Source: Labilithrix sp. (lineage in GTDB: Bacteria > Myxococcota_A > Polyangia > Polyangiales > Polyangiaceae). From it: a stretch of 53,609 bases of DNA. Of this stretch, positions 8,090 through 16,616 are shown in pieces. Position numbers and translations under genes: made by a program. Each line of letters starts with the position of its first letter. Position 1 is the stretch's first letter. Location: contig JAHBWA010000056.1 in the NCBI GenBank assembly GCA_019637195.1, positions 1-53,609 on the forward strand. The letters are read 5' to 3'. The notes beneath the pieces are model-generated. The model saw only the letters and a list, made by a program, of their open reading frames with translations, was not told the origin of the DNA and searched no databases.

Positions 8090-8749
8090 CTACTTCGCCT
8101 TGTTCGGCGCGCCCGGCGTCGCGGCGGTGACCTCGAAGGCGCCGTTCGCGTCGCCGTTGGGGAGGCGGCCCCACGTGTCGCCGCCCGAGGCCGCCTGGGG
8201 CGGATAGACGACCGTGCCGACGATCTCGCCGGCGCCGTCGATGAGGAAGATGGCCTCGCCGTCCTTGTTGCTGATGCCGAACTCCGCCGGCACGCAGAAG
8301 ACGTGATCGCCGGCTGGGCACGGCTCCCCCGAGTCGAGCCCGCCGGCGCGGATGAGGCCGTAGGCGCCCGCGGGCAGCGTCGTCCCCGACGGGAACGTGA
8401 CCGCGTCGCCGAGCTTCGGCTCGCCGGTCTTCTTGTCACGGTCGGCCACCTTCCAGCCGCCGAGGTCGACCGCGGTCGCGCTCGAGTTGACGAGCTCGAT
8501 CCAGTCGTCGGTCGCCGACAGCTCGTTGATCAACACGAACGAAGAGCTCCCGGTCGTCGCGTCGAAATCCCTGTCCGGCTCCGGGGAGCTGCCCGACGAG
8601 CCGGAGCTGCCGGAGCTGCCGGAGGCCGCGTCGGCGCCGTCGGGCGACGCGCCCTCGCTCGAGGTGGGAGGGATGAGCCCTTCGGTCGACTCCGAGCATG
8701 CCCAGACGGCGACCGAGGCGAGGGTGAGCAAGACGAACAGACGACGCAT
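8090..8749 (-). CDS. Lamin-tail-domain secreted lipoprotein
   Basis: A 219-residue protein starting at ATG 8749 behind GGAGG; an in-frame ATG 30 bases upstream is not supported. The signal peptide MRRLFVLLTLASVAVWACSE ends in a lipobox Cys, followed by a low-complexity linker rich in SGS and Asp/Ala. From about residue 75, SFVLINELSATDDWIELVN and VDLGGWKVAD are the classic opening of the LTD (lamin tail) domain, whose beta-sandwich often accompanies surface nucleases or adhesins. There is no catalytic domain here. It starts 16 bases after the stop of the porin-like gene and is the last gene of a minus-strand set. Confidence 0.8.
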   Translation of the reverse strand: MRRLFVLLTLASVAVWACSESTEGLIPPTSSEGASPDGADAASGSSGSSGSSGSSPEPDRDFDATTGSSSFVLINELSATDDWIELVNSSATAVDLGGWKVADRDKKTGEPKLGDAVTFPSGTTLPAGAYGLIRAGGLDSGEPCPAGDHVFCVPAEFGISNKDGEAIFLIDGAGEIVGTVVYPPQAASGGDTWGRLPNGDANGAFEVTAATPGAPNKAK

Positions 8750-8765
8750 CCGAGCCTCCGTAGGA

Positions 8766-9920
8766 TTAGAAAACGACACGACCGATCGCGCGGAGCTCCC
8801 AGCCGTTCGAGCCGGGCAGCTCGCTCTGCGCGCGAGTGGTGGGAATGGACCGCGTGAGCGCGAGGAACGACTCGACGGGGAGGGCGACGCGGTAGCCCAG
8901 GCTCCCCCAGAGGGTGGTGAGCGCGTCGTCCGGCGAGGCGGCCGCGTCGCGGATCACGTGGTCGACGCGCGCGCCGAGGAGCACGCGCGGGAGCGGCTCG
9001 ACGCGGACGAACGCGCTCGCGAGCATCGCGCGCTGCGTGCCGAGCTGGGCGACGCCCCACGCGTGCGTGAAGTAGGCGCCGCCGCGCACGCGCGCGCCTT
9101 GCCAGACGAGGCCGCCGGTCACCCGATCGGCGCGCGCCAGCGAGGTCCCGGTGGAGCCTGCGACGTACGACCCGAACACGCCGAGCGGCCGGAGCTCCCC
9201 GTTCGGCAGCGGGTGCAGCTCGGCGGCGCCCTCGAACGACTTGCCGCGGTTGAGCTCGCGGCTGGTGTAGCCGTCCCCATTGTAGGCGGCCGCGGCCAGC
9301 CAGCCGTACCCGCGCGGCAGGTCGACGCGCGCCTTCGCGCCGAGGTCGGCGGGCGACATGAGCGCGCTCGCCTCGAGCGCTGAGGGCGCCACCGGGCGGA
9401 GCATCCAGGTGCCGTCGAGGTTCGGCACGGTCAGCGTGGGGACGACGCCGGCCGAGAGCTCGAGCAGCTCGGCGACGCGGTACGCGCCGTAGGCTTCGCG
9501 GAGCCGGAGGACGAGGCTGTCTCCCGCGACCCCGAGGAGCGAGCCCTCGCTCGCCGATCGCGTCGCCTCGAGGACGATCCGCCCGCGCGCCGCGTCGAGC
9601 TCGCCCTCCAGCGCCGCGTGCGCGCGCGGCACGTCGAAGGCGTGGAACCACGTCCGATTGTCGCCGGGACCGGCGAAGCTTCGATAGCTGTATTGGGCAA
9701 ATATCTCGAGCCCGGCGCGGACGGGGCCCGCGCCGTGCGTGGCCGCCTCGGTCGGCGGCGCGGCGCGACCCACGACGGCGCCGTCCTCGGCCGCGACGGC
9801 CGGCGCGGGGACGCCGGTCTCGGCGCTGGACGCGGCCGGGGGCGCGTCGTCGGCGGACGCAGGAGCGCCGGCGGCGAGGGCGGCGAGCACGAGGGGCCAG
9901 ACGAATGCGCGGCGCATCAT
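8766..9920 (-). CDS. Porin-like outer-membrane beta-barrel protein
   Basis: A 384-residue protein with signal peptide (MMRRAFVWPLVLAALAAGAP), then an Ala/Pro-rich linker to about residue 65. Alternating hydrophobic/polar strands rich in Gly and aromatics follow (RAGLEIFAQYSYRSF, GLVWQGARVRGGAYFTHAWG), ending in ELRAIGRVVF with the terminal Phe typical of BAM substrates. The pattern resembles phosphate-selective porin-type (O/P) barrels; the substrate is unknown. Its ATG at 9920 overlaps the TGA of the DUF2252 gene (ATGA), so translation is probably coupled; ATG 9917 is an alternative. Confidence 0.75.
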   Translation of the reverse strand: MMRRAFVWPLVLAALAAGAPASADDAPPAASSAETGVPAPAVAAEDGAVVGRAAPPTEAATHGAGPVRAGLEIFAQYSYRSFAGPGDNRTWFHAFDVPRAHAALEGELDAARGRIVLEATRSASEGSLLGVAGDSLVLRLREAYGAYRVAELLELSAGVVPTLTVPNLDGTWMLRPVAPSALEASALMSPADLGAKARVDLPRGYGWLAAAAYNGDGYTSRELNRGKSFEGAAELHPLPNGELRPLGVFGSYVAGSTGTSLARADRVTGGLVWQGARVRGGAYFTHAWGVAQLGTQRAMLASAFVRVEPLPRVLLGARVDHVIRDAAASPDDALTTLWGSLGYRVALPVESFLALTRSIPTTRAQSELPGSNGWELRAIGRVVF

Positions 9921-11437
9921 GGGGAGCTCGGAAGCGGTGGAAGGGGCGGCGGCACGCCGAACACCGCGGCGATGTCGGGGCGCGGGGCGTCGCTCGGATC
10001 GAACGGGATCCCGAGGCGGAGCCCGTCGGGGCGGTGGAGCGAGCGGGCGAACCTGAGGTGATCGGCGACGACGAGCTCGGCGTATGCCACGCAGGCGTCG
10101 GCCTGCTCGTCGAGGAAGCCCTCGGGATCGATCGCGATGCGCGCGTACACGGCGCGCGCGTTCTCGATCCCGCCGGGGCCGGACGCGTGGACGCGCGCGA
10201 CGATGTCCCCGAGGACGGCGCCGAGCGCGGTGAGCGCCTCGGGCGTGCCCTCCTCGCCCACCATCCGCGCGACGCGCACGCCCTTGTGGCCCTCCGACTC
10301 GAGCCGGATCTGGCAGGGGAGGCCGAGCCACGTGGTCCAGCCCCAGAACGGCTCCGCGTCGGGGCGCGCCCACGCCATGCGCGCGGACCGGACGACGCGC
10401 TCGCCGACGCTGTCGGCGTGGACGCCCGGCGGCCAGAGTCCGCCGATCATCGAGTCGCCGAGCTCCTTCAGCTCGAGCATCCAATCGTCGTCGGGTGCGT
10501 CCGTCGGCCCGCGCACGAGGAGGACGACGCGCGTGCGCGGCCAGCTCGCGACGCCGCTGCCGAAGACGCGGACGGCGTCGAGCAGTCGGACGTGCTCCTC
10601 CGGCGGAGGCGCGACCAGCGTGCGTCGCCACCGCTCCAGCGCGCCGGGGAGCTCCGCGAGCGCGAACGGCGGCAGATCGGCGTAGACCTTCTGGGGATCC
10701 TCGGGATCGATCGGGCCGCGCAGGAGCACGCGGCGGTCTCCGTCGAGCACGGTCAGGTCGGTGAGCTCGCGGCGGCGGGCGTGGTCGCGCTCCGAGCGGC
10801 GGATGACGCTGGCGAGGATCGGGTCCGTCGCGGCGGTGACGCGAGCCGGCGCCTCGCCGCGCGCGGCCGCCTCGATGCCTGCGCGGTAGCCCGCGATCGC
10901 CGAGCGGACGATCGCCCGGCGCGCGCCGACGACGCGTCCGTGCGCGTCGGCGTCGTCGGGGTTCGACGCCAGCGCGGCCAGCGCCAGGCCGACGGCGAGG
11001 CGGCGGAGGTCCCAGAGGTAGGGCGCGCGGTCGGCGGTGTCGAAGTCGTTCGGCTCGATCGCGAGCGTGCCGTCCGGCGCGCGGAGCCCGCCGAAGTTCT
11101 CGGGGTGGGGATCGCCGATGCTGGGGACGAGCGGGACGTCGAGATCGAAGCGCGAGACGGCCAGCGTGGTCGAGCCGGTCCGCATGTCGCTGCGAAACAG
11201 CGGGACGGTGCCGCGGTAGAAGTCGATGACGCCGCTGGCCATCCGGGCGTACTTGCCGGCGCTCAGCGCAGGCCGCGCGCGGACGTAGGGCTCGTCGGCC
11301 GCCGCCAGGACCGCGACGATCTGCGCCTCGCGCGCGTCGTCCGGCGCGGGCTCGCATCCGGTCGCCGCGACGGCGAGGACGGCGAGGACGGCGAGCGCCG
11401 CGACGGCGAGAGGCAGACCATGACGCCAGCCGAGCAC
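9917..11437 (-). CDS. DUF2252-family protein with lipoprotein signal
   Basis: A 506-residue DUF2252 member: YRGTVPLF, IGDPHPENFGG, EPNDFDTADRAPYLWDLRRL and later MLELKELGDSM with GWTTWLGL. The DPHPENF and DFD motifs recall kinase-like phosphotransferase folds, but the activity is not established. Unusually, a hydrophobic leader precedes the domain, ending AVAATGCEP, a plausible lipobox. That would place a normally cytoplasmic-type domain in the periplasm. The start codon is GTG at 11437 with no clear ribosome binding site. Its stop overlaps the start of the porin-like gene by 4 bases. Confidence 0.85.
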   Translation of the reverse strand: MLGWRHGLPLAVAALAVLAVLAVAATGCEPAPDDAREAQIVAVLAAADEPYVRARPALSAGKYARMASGVIDFYRGTVPLFRSDMRTGSTTLAVSRFDLDVPLVPSIGDPHPENFGGLRAPDGTLAIEPNDFDTADRAPYLWDLRRLAVGLALAALASNPDDADAHGRVVGARRAIVRSAIAGYRAGIEAAARGEAPARVTAATDPILASVIRRSERDHARRRELTDLTVLDGDRRVLLRGPIDPEDPQKVYADLPPFALAELPGALERWRRTLVAPPPEEHVRLLDAVRVFGSGVASWPRTRVVLLVRGPTDAPDDDWMLELKELGDSMIGGLWPPGVHADSVGERVVRSARMAWARPDAEPFWGWTTWLGLPCQIRLESEGHKGVRVARMVGEEGTPEALTALGAVLGDIVARVHASGPGGIENARAVYARIAIDPEGFLDEQADACVAYAELVVADHLRFARSLHRPDGLRLGIPFDPSDAPRPDIAAVFGVPPPLPPLPSSP

Positions 11438-11568
11438 GTGCCGCTTTTTGACGCACCCGTGTGACCACCGCGAGGCACGCGCGAAAACTTGGATGGCGGA
11501 CGTGGAACGTTGGTGTGACGCCGCCGTTCAGACGCGCGGCGCGCTCCTCGGCGTCGCCGGCCGACGCG

Positions 11569-12420
11569 TCAGCCTTGCCAGCCGATCGAGAGGGCGAGCC
11601 CGAGGTTCGTGCGGTCGCGTCCGCCGAGCGGCACCGCCCCGCCGAGGACCACGAACAGGCCGCGCACCGGGTAGAAGCGCAGCGCGAGGCGCGGATCGAA
11701 CGACTCGAGCGGGCGCGCGTCGGCGAGCGCGAGCCGCAGCGCGGTCCCGCCCGCGATCCCGAAGGCGCGCCAGGGGCGGTAGACGACGTCGGCCGAGAGC
11801 GTCTCGCCGAGGACCGAGAGCGTACGCCCGCCGTTGACGACGGACACGAGCGAGAAGGCGAAGCCGCCGACCACCTCGAGGCGCTCGCGGACGCGCGCCG
11901 TCGCGACGACGCCGTGCTCACCGCCCCAGCGCGCTGCGCGCGCGAAGCCCGTCTCGGTCGGTAGGAGCAGGCGCGCGAACGGCGCCACCGAGGCGCGCTC
12001 ACCGAGGCCGATCCGATGGTGCGCGCCGACGACGCCTCCGCCGAGGCTCGCTCGGTCGGCCTCGACGGTCGCGTTGGCGACGAAGCGATACTCGAGCGAC
12101 GGCGCCCAGAGCGAGATCCACGTGCGCTCGGCGACCACCGCGCGTCCGCGGAGACCGACGCCGGCCTGGAGCGAGCCGTAGAGGTCGGAGGTCGCGACGA
12201 GGACGGCGGCTCGCGTCTCGAGCGAAGCCTCGGTCGCCTCGCAGCCCTCGGGCAGGACGCCGACGTCGCCGGGGCCGAGCGGGACGCGGACCGGCGTCCC
12301 GCCGGCGGCGGGCCGTGACGCCGAAGGCGCGTCGCACGCGAGCGCCGCCGTCGCGGCGAGCGACAGCGCCTGCGCGGCGAGGACGGCGAGCACGCGGCGG
12401 GCGGGGCGCGAGCGCGTCAT
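11569..12420 (-). CDS. Secreted outer-membrane barrel-like protein
   Basis: A 283-residue protein starting at ATG 12420, overlapping the upstream TGA by 4 bases (ATGA). Its leader (RRVLAVLAAQALSLAATAAL) ends before ACDAPS, a possible lipobox. The rest alternates short amphipathic strands (RTWISLWAPSLEYRFVANA, ERLEVVGGFAFSLVSVVNGG, LRFYPVRGLFVVLGGAVPLG, NLGLALSIGW), which looks like an 8-12-strand outer-membrane barrel. I recognise no family. It lies between the PHP hydrolase and DUF2252 genes; the 131-base gap after it (11438-11568) shows no clear terminator. Confidence 0.65.
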   Translation of the reverse strand: MTRSRPARRVLAVLAAQALSLAATAALACDAPSASRPAAGGTPVRVPLGPGDVGVLPEGCEATEASLETRAAVLVATSDLYGSLQAGVGLRGRAVVAERTWISLWAPSLEYRFVANATVEADRASLGGGVVGAHHRIGLGERASVAPFARLLLPTETGFARAARWGGEHGVVATARVRERLEVVGGFAFSLVSVVNGGRTLSVLGETLSADVVYRPWRAFGIAGGTALRLALADARPLESFDPRLALRFYPVRGLFVVLGGAVPLGGRDRTNLGLALSIGWQG

Positions 12421-15407
12421 CGTCGCGGTGCCATCCATCCGTCGCCGCGTCGATCGACGAGGAACGGGTTGGTGAAGGCCGCGCTCCAGTGCCCGTAGGC
12501 CACGGCCCAAACGTGAAACCGCGCCTCGGAGTCGCGCGGGCGCGGCGGCTCGGCGTACCAGTCCTCCTCGACGATCCCGTCGCGGTCACGCAGATCGACG
12601 ACGCCGTTGCGATCGTTGTCGGTCGTGTCCGGCAGGCCGTCGTCGTCGAGATCGGCGGCGAGCCAGAGCGGGAGGCCCGCCTCGACGACGATCCACGCGT
12701 CCTCGTCGACCGGGACCGCCGCGAGGAGGTCCGCCAGGCGGAGCGCGCCGCGGTAGCGGACGAGCCCCTCGCGCCCGAACGGATCGGACGGCCGGGAGAG
12801 CGCGGCGCCGCCGATCGTCCGCGCGATCGCGCCGTTCACGATCACGCGGATCTCCTCGACCGGGATCCACGGCGCGGCGCGCACCTCGAGCGAGAGCTCG
12901 GCCGTCGCCCCGGGGGTGAACGGCTCGAGCGAGGTGCCCCGCCCGTCGATCGTCGCGACGATCACGGGGCCGTTCGTGCCGAGCATGCGCCCCGCGCGGA
13001 CGTCGGCGTTGAAGCGCTCGCGGTCGAACGACGCGACCGAGTGGCCGCCGAGCACGACGTTGCGCGGGTAGCCGAGCACCTCGGTCGCGAGCGTGTGCGA
13101 GTCGCTGTTGGCGGTGCCGGCGCGGAGGATGCCTTGCGACAAGAACCCGTGCCACGCGACGCGGTAGCGATGAAACTGCAGCGTGCTCGTGCCGTTCATC
13201 ACCTCCTGGGCGTCGAAGTCGAGCGCGCTGCGACCGCCGAGCGGTCGCTTGGTCAGCTGCCCCTCGATCGTGTTCGGCGGCGGCGCGCTCCCGATCACGC
13301 GGCGCGGATCGTAGCCGATCGCCGAGAGGAAGCCCTCGTCGCGCCCGAAGGTGCTCGCCGCGAACGGGTGGTTCATCTGGATGACGCCGCGCTCCGGCAT
13401 GAGCTCCTCGACGCGATCGAAGAGAGCGCCCGGCTCGAGCCGCTCGTCCCACGGCGCGCCGTTCCGCGGCCTCTCGGGATCGAAGCGCAGCGGCCAGAAG
13501 TTGTAGTGACCGACGACGCGCGGGATGATCCCGCCGCCGGGCGGCTCGTAGAACAGGATCTGGCCGGTGGTCTCGACGCCCGGCATGACGACGACGCGAT
13601 CGGCGATCCCGAGCTCGCGCAGGGCGCGGTCGTAGCTCGTGACGACGTCGTGGTCGGTGGCGGCGATCACGTCGACGCTCTCGGCGAGGAAGGTCCGCGC
13701 GCGGTCGCGGTCGGGCAGGCTGCTGTCGAAGCTCGCGCCTCCGTGGACGTGGAAGTCGGCGCTGAGCGCCCCGTCGGGGAGGAGCCCCGGGAGCGCGTCG
13801 ACGACGAGCGCGAGCTCGGCGCGCTCACCCGGACGCACGTCGACGCGCGCGCGCGCGAGCGTGGCGAACGGACCGCGCGTCGCGTAGGCCCAGTACGCCC
13901 CGACCGGGGCCGCGAAGCCCGCGGTCCCGTCCGGCTCGACGAGGACGCGGTTGCACGCCGGCGAGCCGCCGTGCGCCGGGCCGAGCCAGGGTGTGCAGTG
14001 GTCCATCCGTGAGGCGCCGAAGAGCGAGCCCTGCGTCGCGAGCGGATCGGCGTCGTCGACGGGCGTGAGGACGATCTCCGCGAGGACCGGCGCGCCGGCT
14101 CCGTCCCTGACCGTGACCTCGACGACGCCGGCGCGGGGCAAGACGATGTCGGGGAGCGACGCGTCAGCGTCGCCCGTGGTGAGCGCGGTGTGCTCGGGGA
14201 TCGGGCGTCCGAGCACGAGGACCTCGGTCCGGAAGGCGCGCCCCGCCGGCAAGCGGACGGAGAAGGTGCCGTCGGCCGCGGGGACGATCGCGTTCCACGG
14301 GCGTCGCGCGGCGACGGCGTCGGGATCGGCGCCGGGCGCGGGCTCGTAGAAGAGGACCGTGGCGTGGCGCTGGCCGCCGTCGATCGGCAGGCCGTCGCTC
14401 GCGACCACGCGCCCGCGGACGAGCACGCTCGCCTCGCCGAACATCGACGCGCGCGCCGTCAGCGCGATGTCGACGGCGCCGCCGAGCCCGGGACCGGGGG
14501 CGGCGGCGATGAACCGCTCGAAGGCGATGCCGTCGCCCGGGAGCACCACCGCGCGCGCGGCTCCGCTGGCGCTCACGAAGTCGCTGTGGAACGCCTCGAC
14601 CTCCGCGCGGTCGCACGGGACGAGGGCGTACGCCGTCTCGCTGTCGGACTGCGGCTGCGTCGCGAAGAACGGCTCGCGGGCGATCGCGTCGCCGAGCTTC
14701 TCGAGGTCGAGGTCCGGGTGGAGGAAGCCGCGCCCGCGCAGCGGCGTGAACGGGTTCGCCTCGCGGCCGCCCCAGAAGGCGGCGTCGCAGAGGAGGAACG
14801 TGTCGGGATCGCGTCCGCCGTGGAAGAGCTCCGTGCGCACGCGGACGCCGGGCTCGCAGGCCCGGAGCTCGTAGCGCGAGACGACGTGGACCTCGGCCCG
14901 CCCGTCGAGCGTCCCGCGCAGGATCGCGGCGACGTGGTCGGGCGCCCTGTCTTCGAGCTCGATCGACCGGTACGCGACGGCGTCGCGCGGGAGGATGCCG
15001 ACGGCCTGGTAGAGGAGGTTCAAGCCGTCCTCGCCGCTGTTGGCCGAGGCCGGCGTCAGATCGATCACGTTGCCGCCCGTGGGCGCGAGCGCGTGCGGCG
15101 CGTCGATCGCGTCGAGCACGAGACGAACGCGATCGTTCGCGAGGAGCACGTCGCCGCGCGTCGCGGCGGCGTCGAGGCCCGCGCTCCGCTCCGCGCCGCT
15201 CGCGAGGCGGCGGATCTCGACGTGGCCGCCGGTGCAGGTCGGAAACGAGAGCTTCGTGCAGGCCGCCGCCGGACTGCACACGCCGTCGTCGCCCGAGAGG
15301 CAGCCTTCGCGCGCGCTGCAGCCCTTGGCGCCCGAGCCGACCACGACGGCCGCGAGCGCCCACGCGAGCGCGCCGCCCCACTGTCCGCGTTCGCCCCACC
15401 GCGCCAC
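12417..15407 (-). CDS. Secreted PHP-domain metallohydrolase (CehA/McbA-like)
   Basis: A 996-residue exported protein; the N-terminus has a hydrophobic leader and Cys-rich segment (GCSAREGC, CSPAAACTK). The N-terminal half is beta-rich, with a carbohydrate-binding-like region (about 390-470). From about residue 545 a PHP phosphoesterase-type domain appears: DFHVHGG, AATDHDVV, MPGVETTG, QMNHPFA and GTANSDSHT, the His/Asp metal-ligand order of the CehA/McbA metallohydrolases. Near the C-terminus DLDDDGLPDTTDNDRNG is a thrombospondin-3-like calcium loop. Substrates in this family vary (esters, phosphoesters), so the reaction is open. It begins 39 bases after gspC, suggesting cotranscription with a type II secretion component. 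Confidence 0.8.
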   Translation of the reverse strand: MARWGERGQWGGALAWALAAVVVGSGAKGCSAREGCLSGDDGVCSPAAACTKLSFPTCTGGHVEIRRLASGAERSAGLDAAATRGDVLLANDRVRLVLDAIDAPHALAPTGGNVIDLTPASANSGEDGLNLLYQAVGILPRDAVAYRSIELEDRAPDHVAAILRGTLDGRAEVHVVSRYELRACEPGVRVRTELFHGGRDPDTFLLCDAAFWGGREANPFTPLRGRGFLHPDLDLEKLGDAIAREPFFATQPQSDSETAYALVPCDRAEVEAFHSDFVSASGAARAVVLPGDGIAFERFIAAAPGPGLGGAVDIALTARASMFGEASVLVRGRVVASDGLPIDGGQRHATVLFYEPAPGADPDAVAARRPWNAIVPAADGTFSVRLPAGRAFRTEVLVLGRPIPEHTALTTGDADASLPDIVLPRAGVVEVTVRDGAGAPVLAEIVLTPVDDADPLATQGSLFGASRMDHCTPWLGPAHGGSPACNRVLVEPDGTAGFAAPVGAYWAYATRGPFATLARARVDVRPGERAELALVVDALPGLLPDGALSADFHVHGGASFDSSLPDRDRARTFLAESVDVIAATDHDVVTSYDRALRELGIADRVVVMPGVETTGQILFYEPPGGGIIPRVVGHYNFWPLRFDPERPRNGAPWDERLEPGALFDRVEELMPERGVIQMNHPFAASTFGRDEGFLSAIGYDPRRVIGSAPPPNTIEGQLTKRPLGGRSALDFDAQEVMNGTSTLQFHRYRVAWHGFLSQGILRAGTANSDSHTLATEVLGYPRNVVLGGHSVASFDRERFNADVRAGRMLGTNGPVIVATIDGRGTSLEPFTPGATAELSLEVRAAPWIPVEEIRVIVNGAIARTIGGAALSRPSDPFGREGLVRYRGALRLADLLAAVPVDEDAWIVVEAGLPLWLAADLDDDGLPDTTDNDRNGVVDLRDRDGIVEEDWYAEPPRPRDSEARFHVWAVAYGHWSAAFTNPFLVDRRGDGWMAPRR

Positions 15408-15446
15408 GAGCGAGGATCCTACCGCGCTTCACGCGCGCGGCGCTCG

Positions 15447-16412
15447 CTACTTGATGTTGTAGTCGAGGTTGACGTTCTTGCCGCCGCGGTTCAGCTGGAT
15501 CGTCAGCTTGTCCGCGGTGCGGAGGCGGGCATAGGCCTCGAGCGCCTTCTCCGGGCTCCCCATCTCGAAGCCGTTGATCGTGCGGAGCTGGTCGCCGTTC
15601 TGCATCCCGAGCACGCCGAGCAAGGCGTCGGGACGGATGCCGTTGAGCGTGATCCCGACGACGCGTCCGTTCTCTTGCACCGGGACGACCCGGGCCTGGC
15701 GCATCAGGTCGGCCTGGTTCTCGAGGATCTTGTCGACGACGCCGCGGTCGACGTTGAACTCCGTCGCGCTGACGGCCTGGATCCCCTTGCGCAGCTCCGG
15801 ATCGAGCGCGCCGGCGCGGGACCGGGAGGGCGGCGGCGCCGCGGAGGCGACGGGAGCAGGGGGGGGCGCGGCCTGCGGCGGGTCGTAGAGGCGCGCCTGA
15901 CAGAGCGCGCCGCCGCCGGAGAGCCAGATGCGATCCCGGCCGATGAAATGCACCGTCTTGTCCGAGACCTCCACGCCACGACGGACGAGCCGGGCTTTGT
16001 TGTCGGAGCCGGAGATCGACGCGAACGACCAGTCCTCGTCGCCGCTGGCCGCGATGGCGGTGACGTTGACGCCATCGCACGCGGGGGCGTTCCAGGGATC
16101 GCTGGTGTCGACGGACTCGGAGGTGGACTCGCCGCCGCCCTCTTCCGAGGAGGCTTGCGGCATGAGCGAGCCGGTCACGTGGTCGAACGGGTTGCGCTCG
16201 AGGATGGGCCTCGCGCTCGGCGTTCGCGGGGCGGTCGTCGTCGGGAGGAGGCGCTTCGCGCCCGGCGGAGCCTGCGCCAGGAGTGTCTCGTCCGGGGCCA
16301 GCGTGGTGCCGACGAGCTGGGTCACGCCCTGCGCGGCGAACAGCGCGGCGATCGCCACGAGCGGCAGCGGCACGACCCAGAAGTTCTTGCGGAGCAGGGT
16401 TTCGACGGCCAT
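15447..16412 (-). CDS. gspC: Type II secretion inner-membrane protein GspC
   Basis: A 321-residue GspC-type protein. A short cytoplasmic N-terminus (MAVETLLRKNFW) leads into one transmembrane helix (about residues 9-30). A Pro-rich linker, a homology region with RNPFD and VNVTAIAASGDEDWSFASI, and a C-terminal PDZ-like domain (GVLGMQNGDQLRTINGFEM) follow. GspC links the inner-membrane platform to the GspD secretin and helps select substrates. No other gsp gene is nearby. ATG 16412 is preferred to an upstream GTG at 16427 because the helix then has normal placement. The secreted PHP hydrolase is the next gene on the same strand. Confidence 0.8.
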   Translation of the reverse strand: MAVETLLRKNFWVVPLPLVAIAALFAAQGVTQLVGTTLAPDETLLAQAPPGAKRLLPTTTAPRTPSARPILERNPFDHVTGSLMPQASSEEGGGESTSESVDTSDPWNAPACDGVNVTAIAASGDEDWSFASISGSDNKARLVRRGVEVSDKTVHFIGRDRIWLSGGGALCQARLYDPPQAAPPPAPVASAAPPPSRSRAGALDPELRKGIQAVSATEFNVDRGVVDKILENQADLMRQARVVPVQENGRVVGITLNGIRPDALLGVLGMQNGDQLRTINGFEMGSPEKALEAYARLRTADKLTIQLNRGGKNVNLDYNIK

Positions 16413-16457
16413 GGCGGGAGCCCCCACGCACCCGAGGATGCAAACAGTTGGGACTCC

Positions 16458-16463
16458 ATAATA
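16458..16463 (-). promoter_or_regulatory. Possible -10 element of the gspC promoter
   Basis: Read on the minus strand the hexamer is TATTAT, in the only AT-rich island (16437-16475) of this region and 46 bases before the gspC ATG. A matching -35 is not obvious. Confidence 0.35.
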
Positions 16464-16549
16464 TTTCTAGACCATCCGCAGGCGGGCTTCAACGCGGACC
16501 GGCGGCGCATCGGCGGAGCGGTACGATCGCGACGCCCGCGCGCGAAAAC

Positions 16550-16616
16550 GAGGCCTTGGCCACGGATCAGCGGCGTCTACGCGAGGACCGAGGCCTCGGC
16601 CACGGATCAGCGGCGT
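16550..16616. repeat. Duplicated 3' end of the haem oxygenase-like gene
   Basis: A 27-base unit, GAGGCCTNGGCCACGGATCA plus GCGGCGT, occurs at 16550-16576 and 16590-16616 with one mismatch and 40-base spacing. The second copy contains the stop codon of the haem oxygenase-like gene (16607-16609); the first lies beyond it. Confidence 0.8.

Noticed and set aside
8766..12002. A 1078-codon minus-strand open frame
   Set aside because: Only its last 384 codons are the porin-like gene. The upstream part is Arg/Ala/Pro-rich antisense or out-of-frame reading of the DUF2252 and barrel-like genes.
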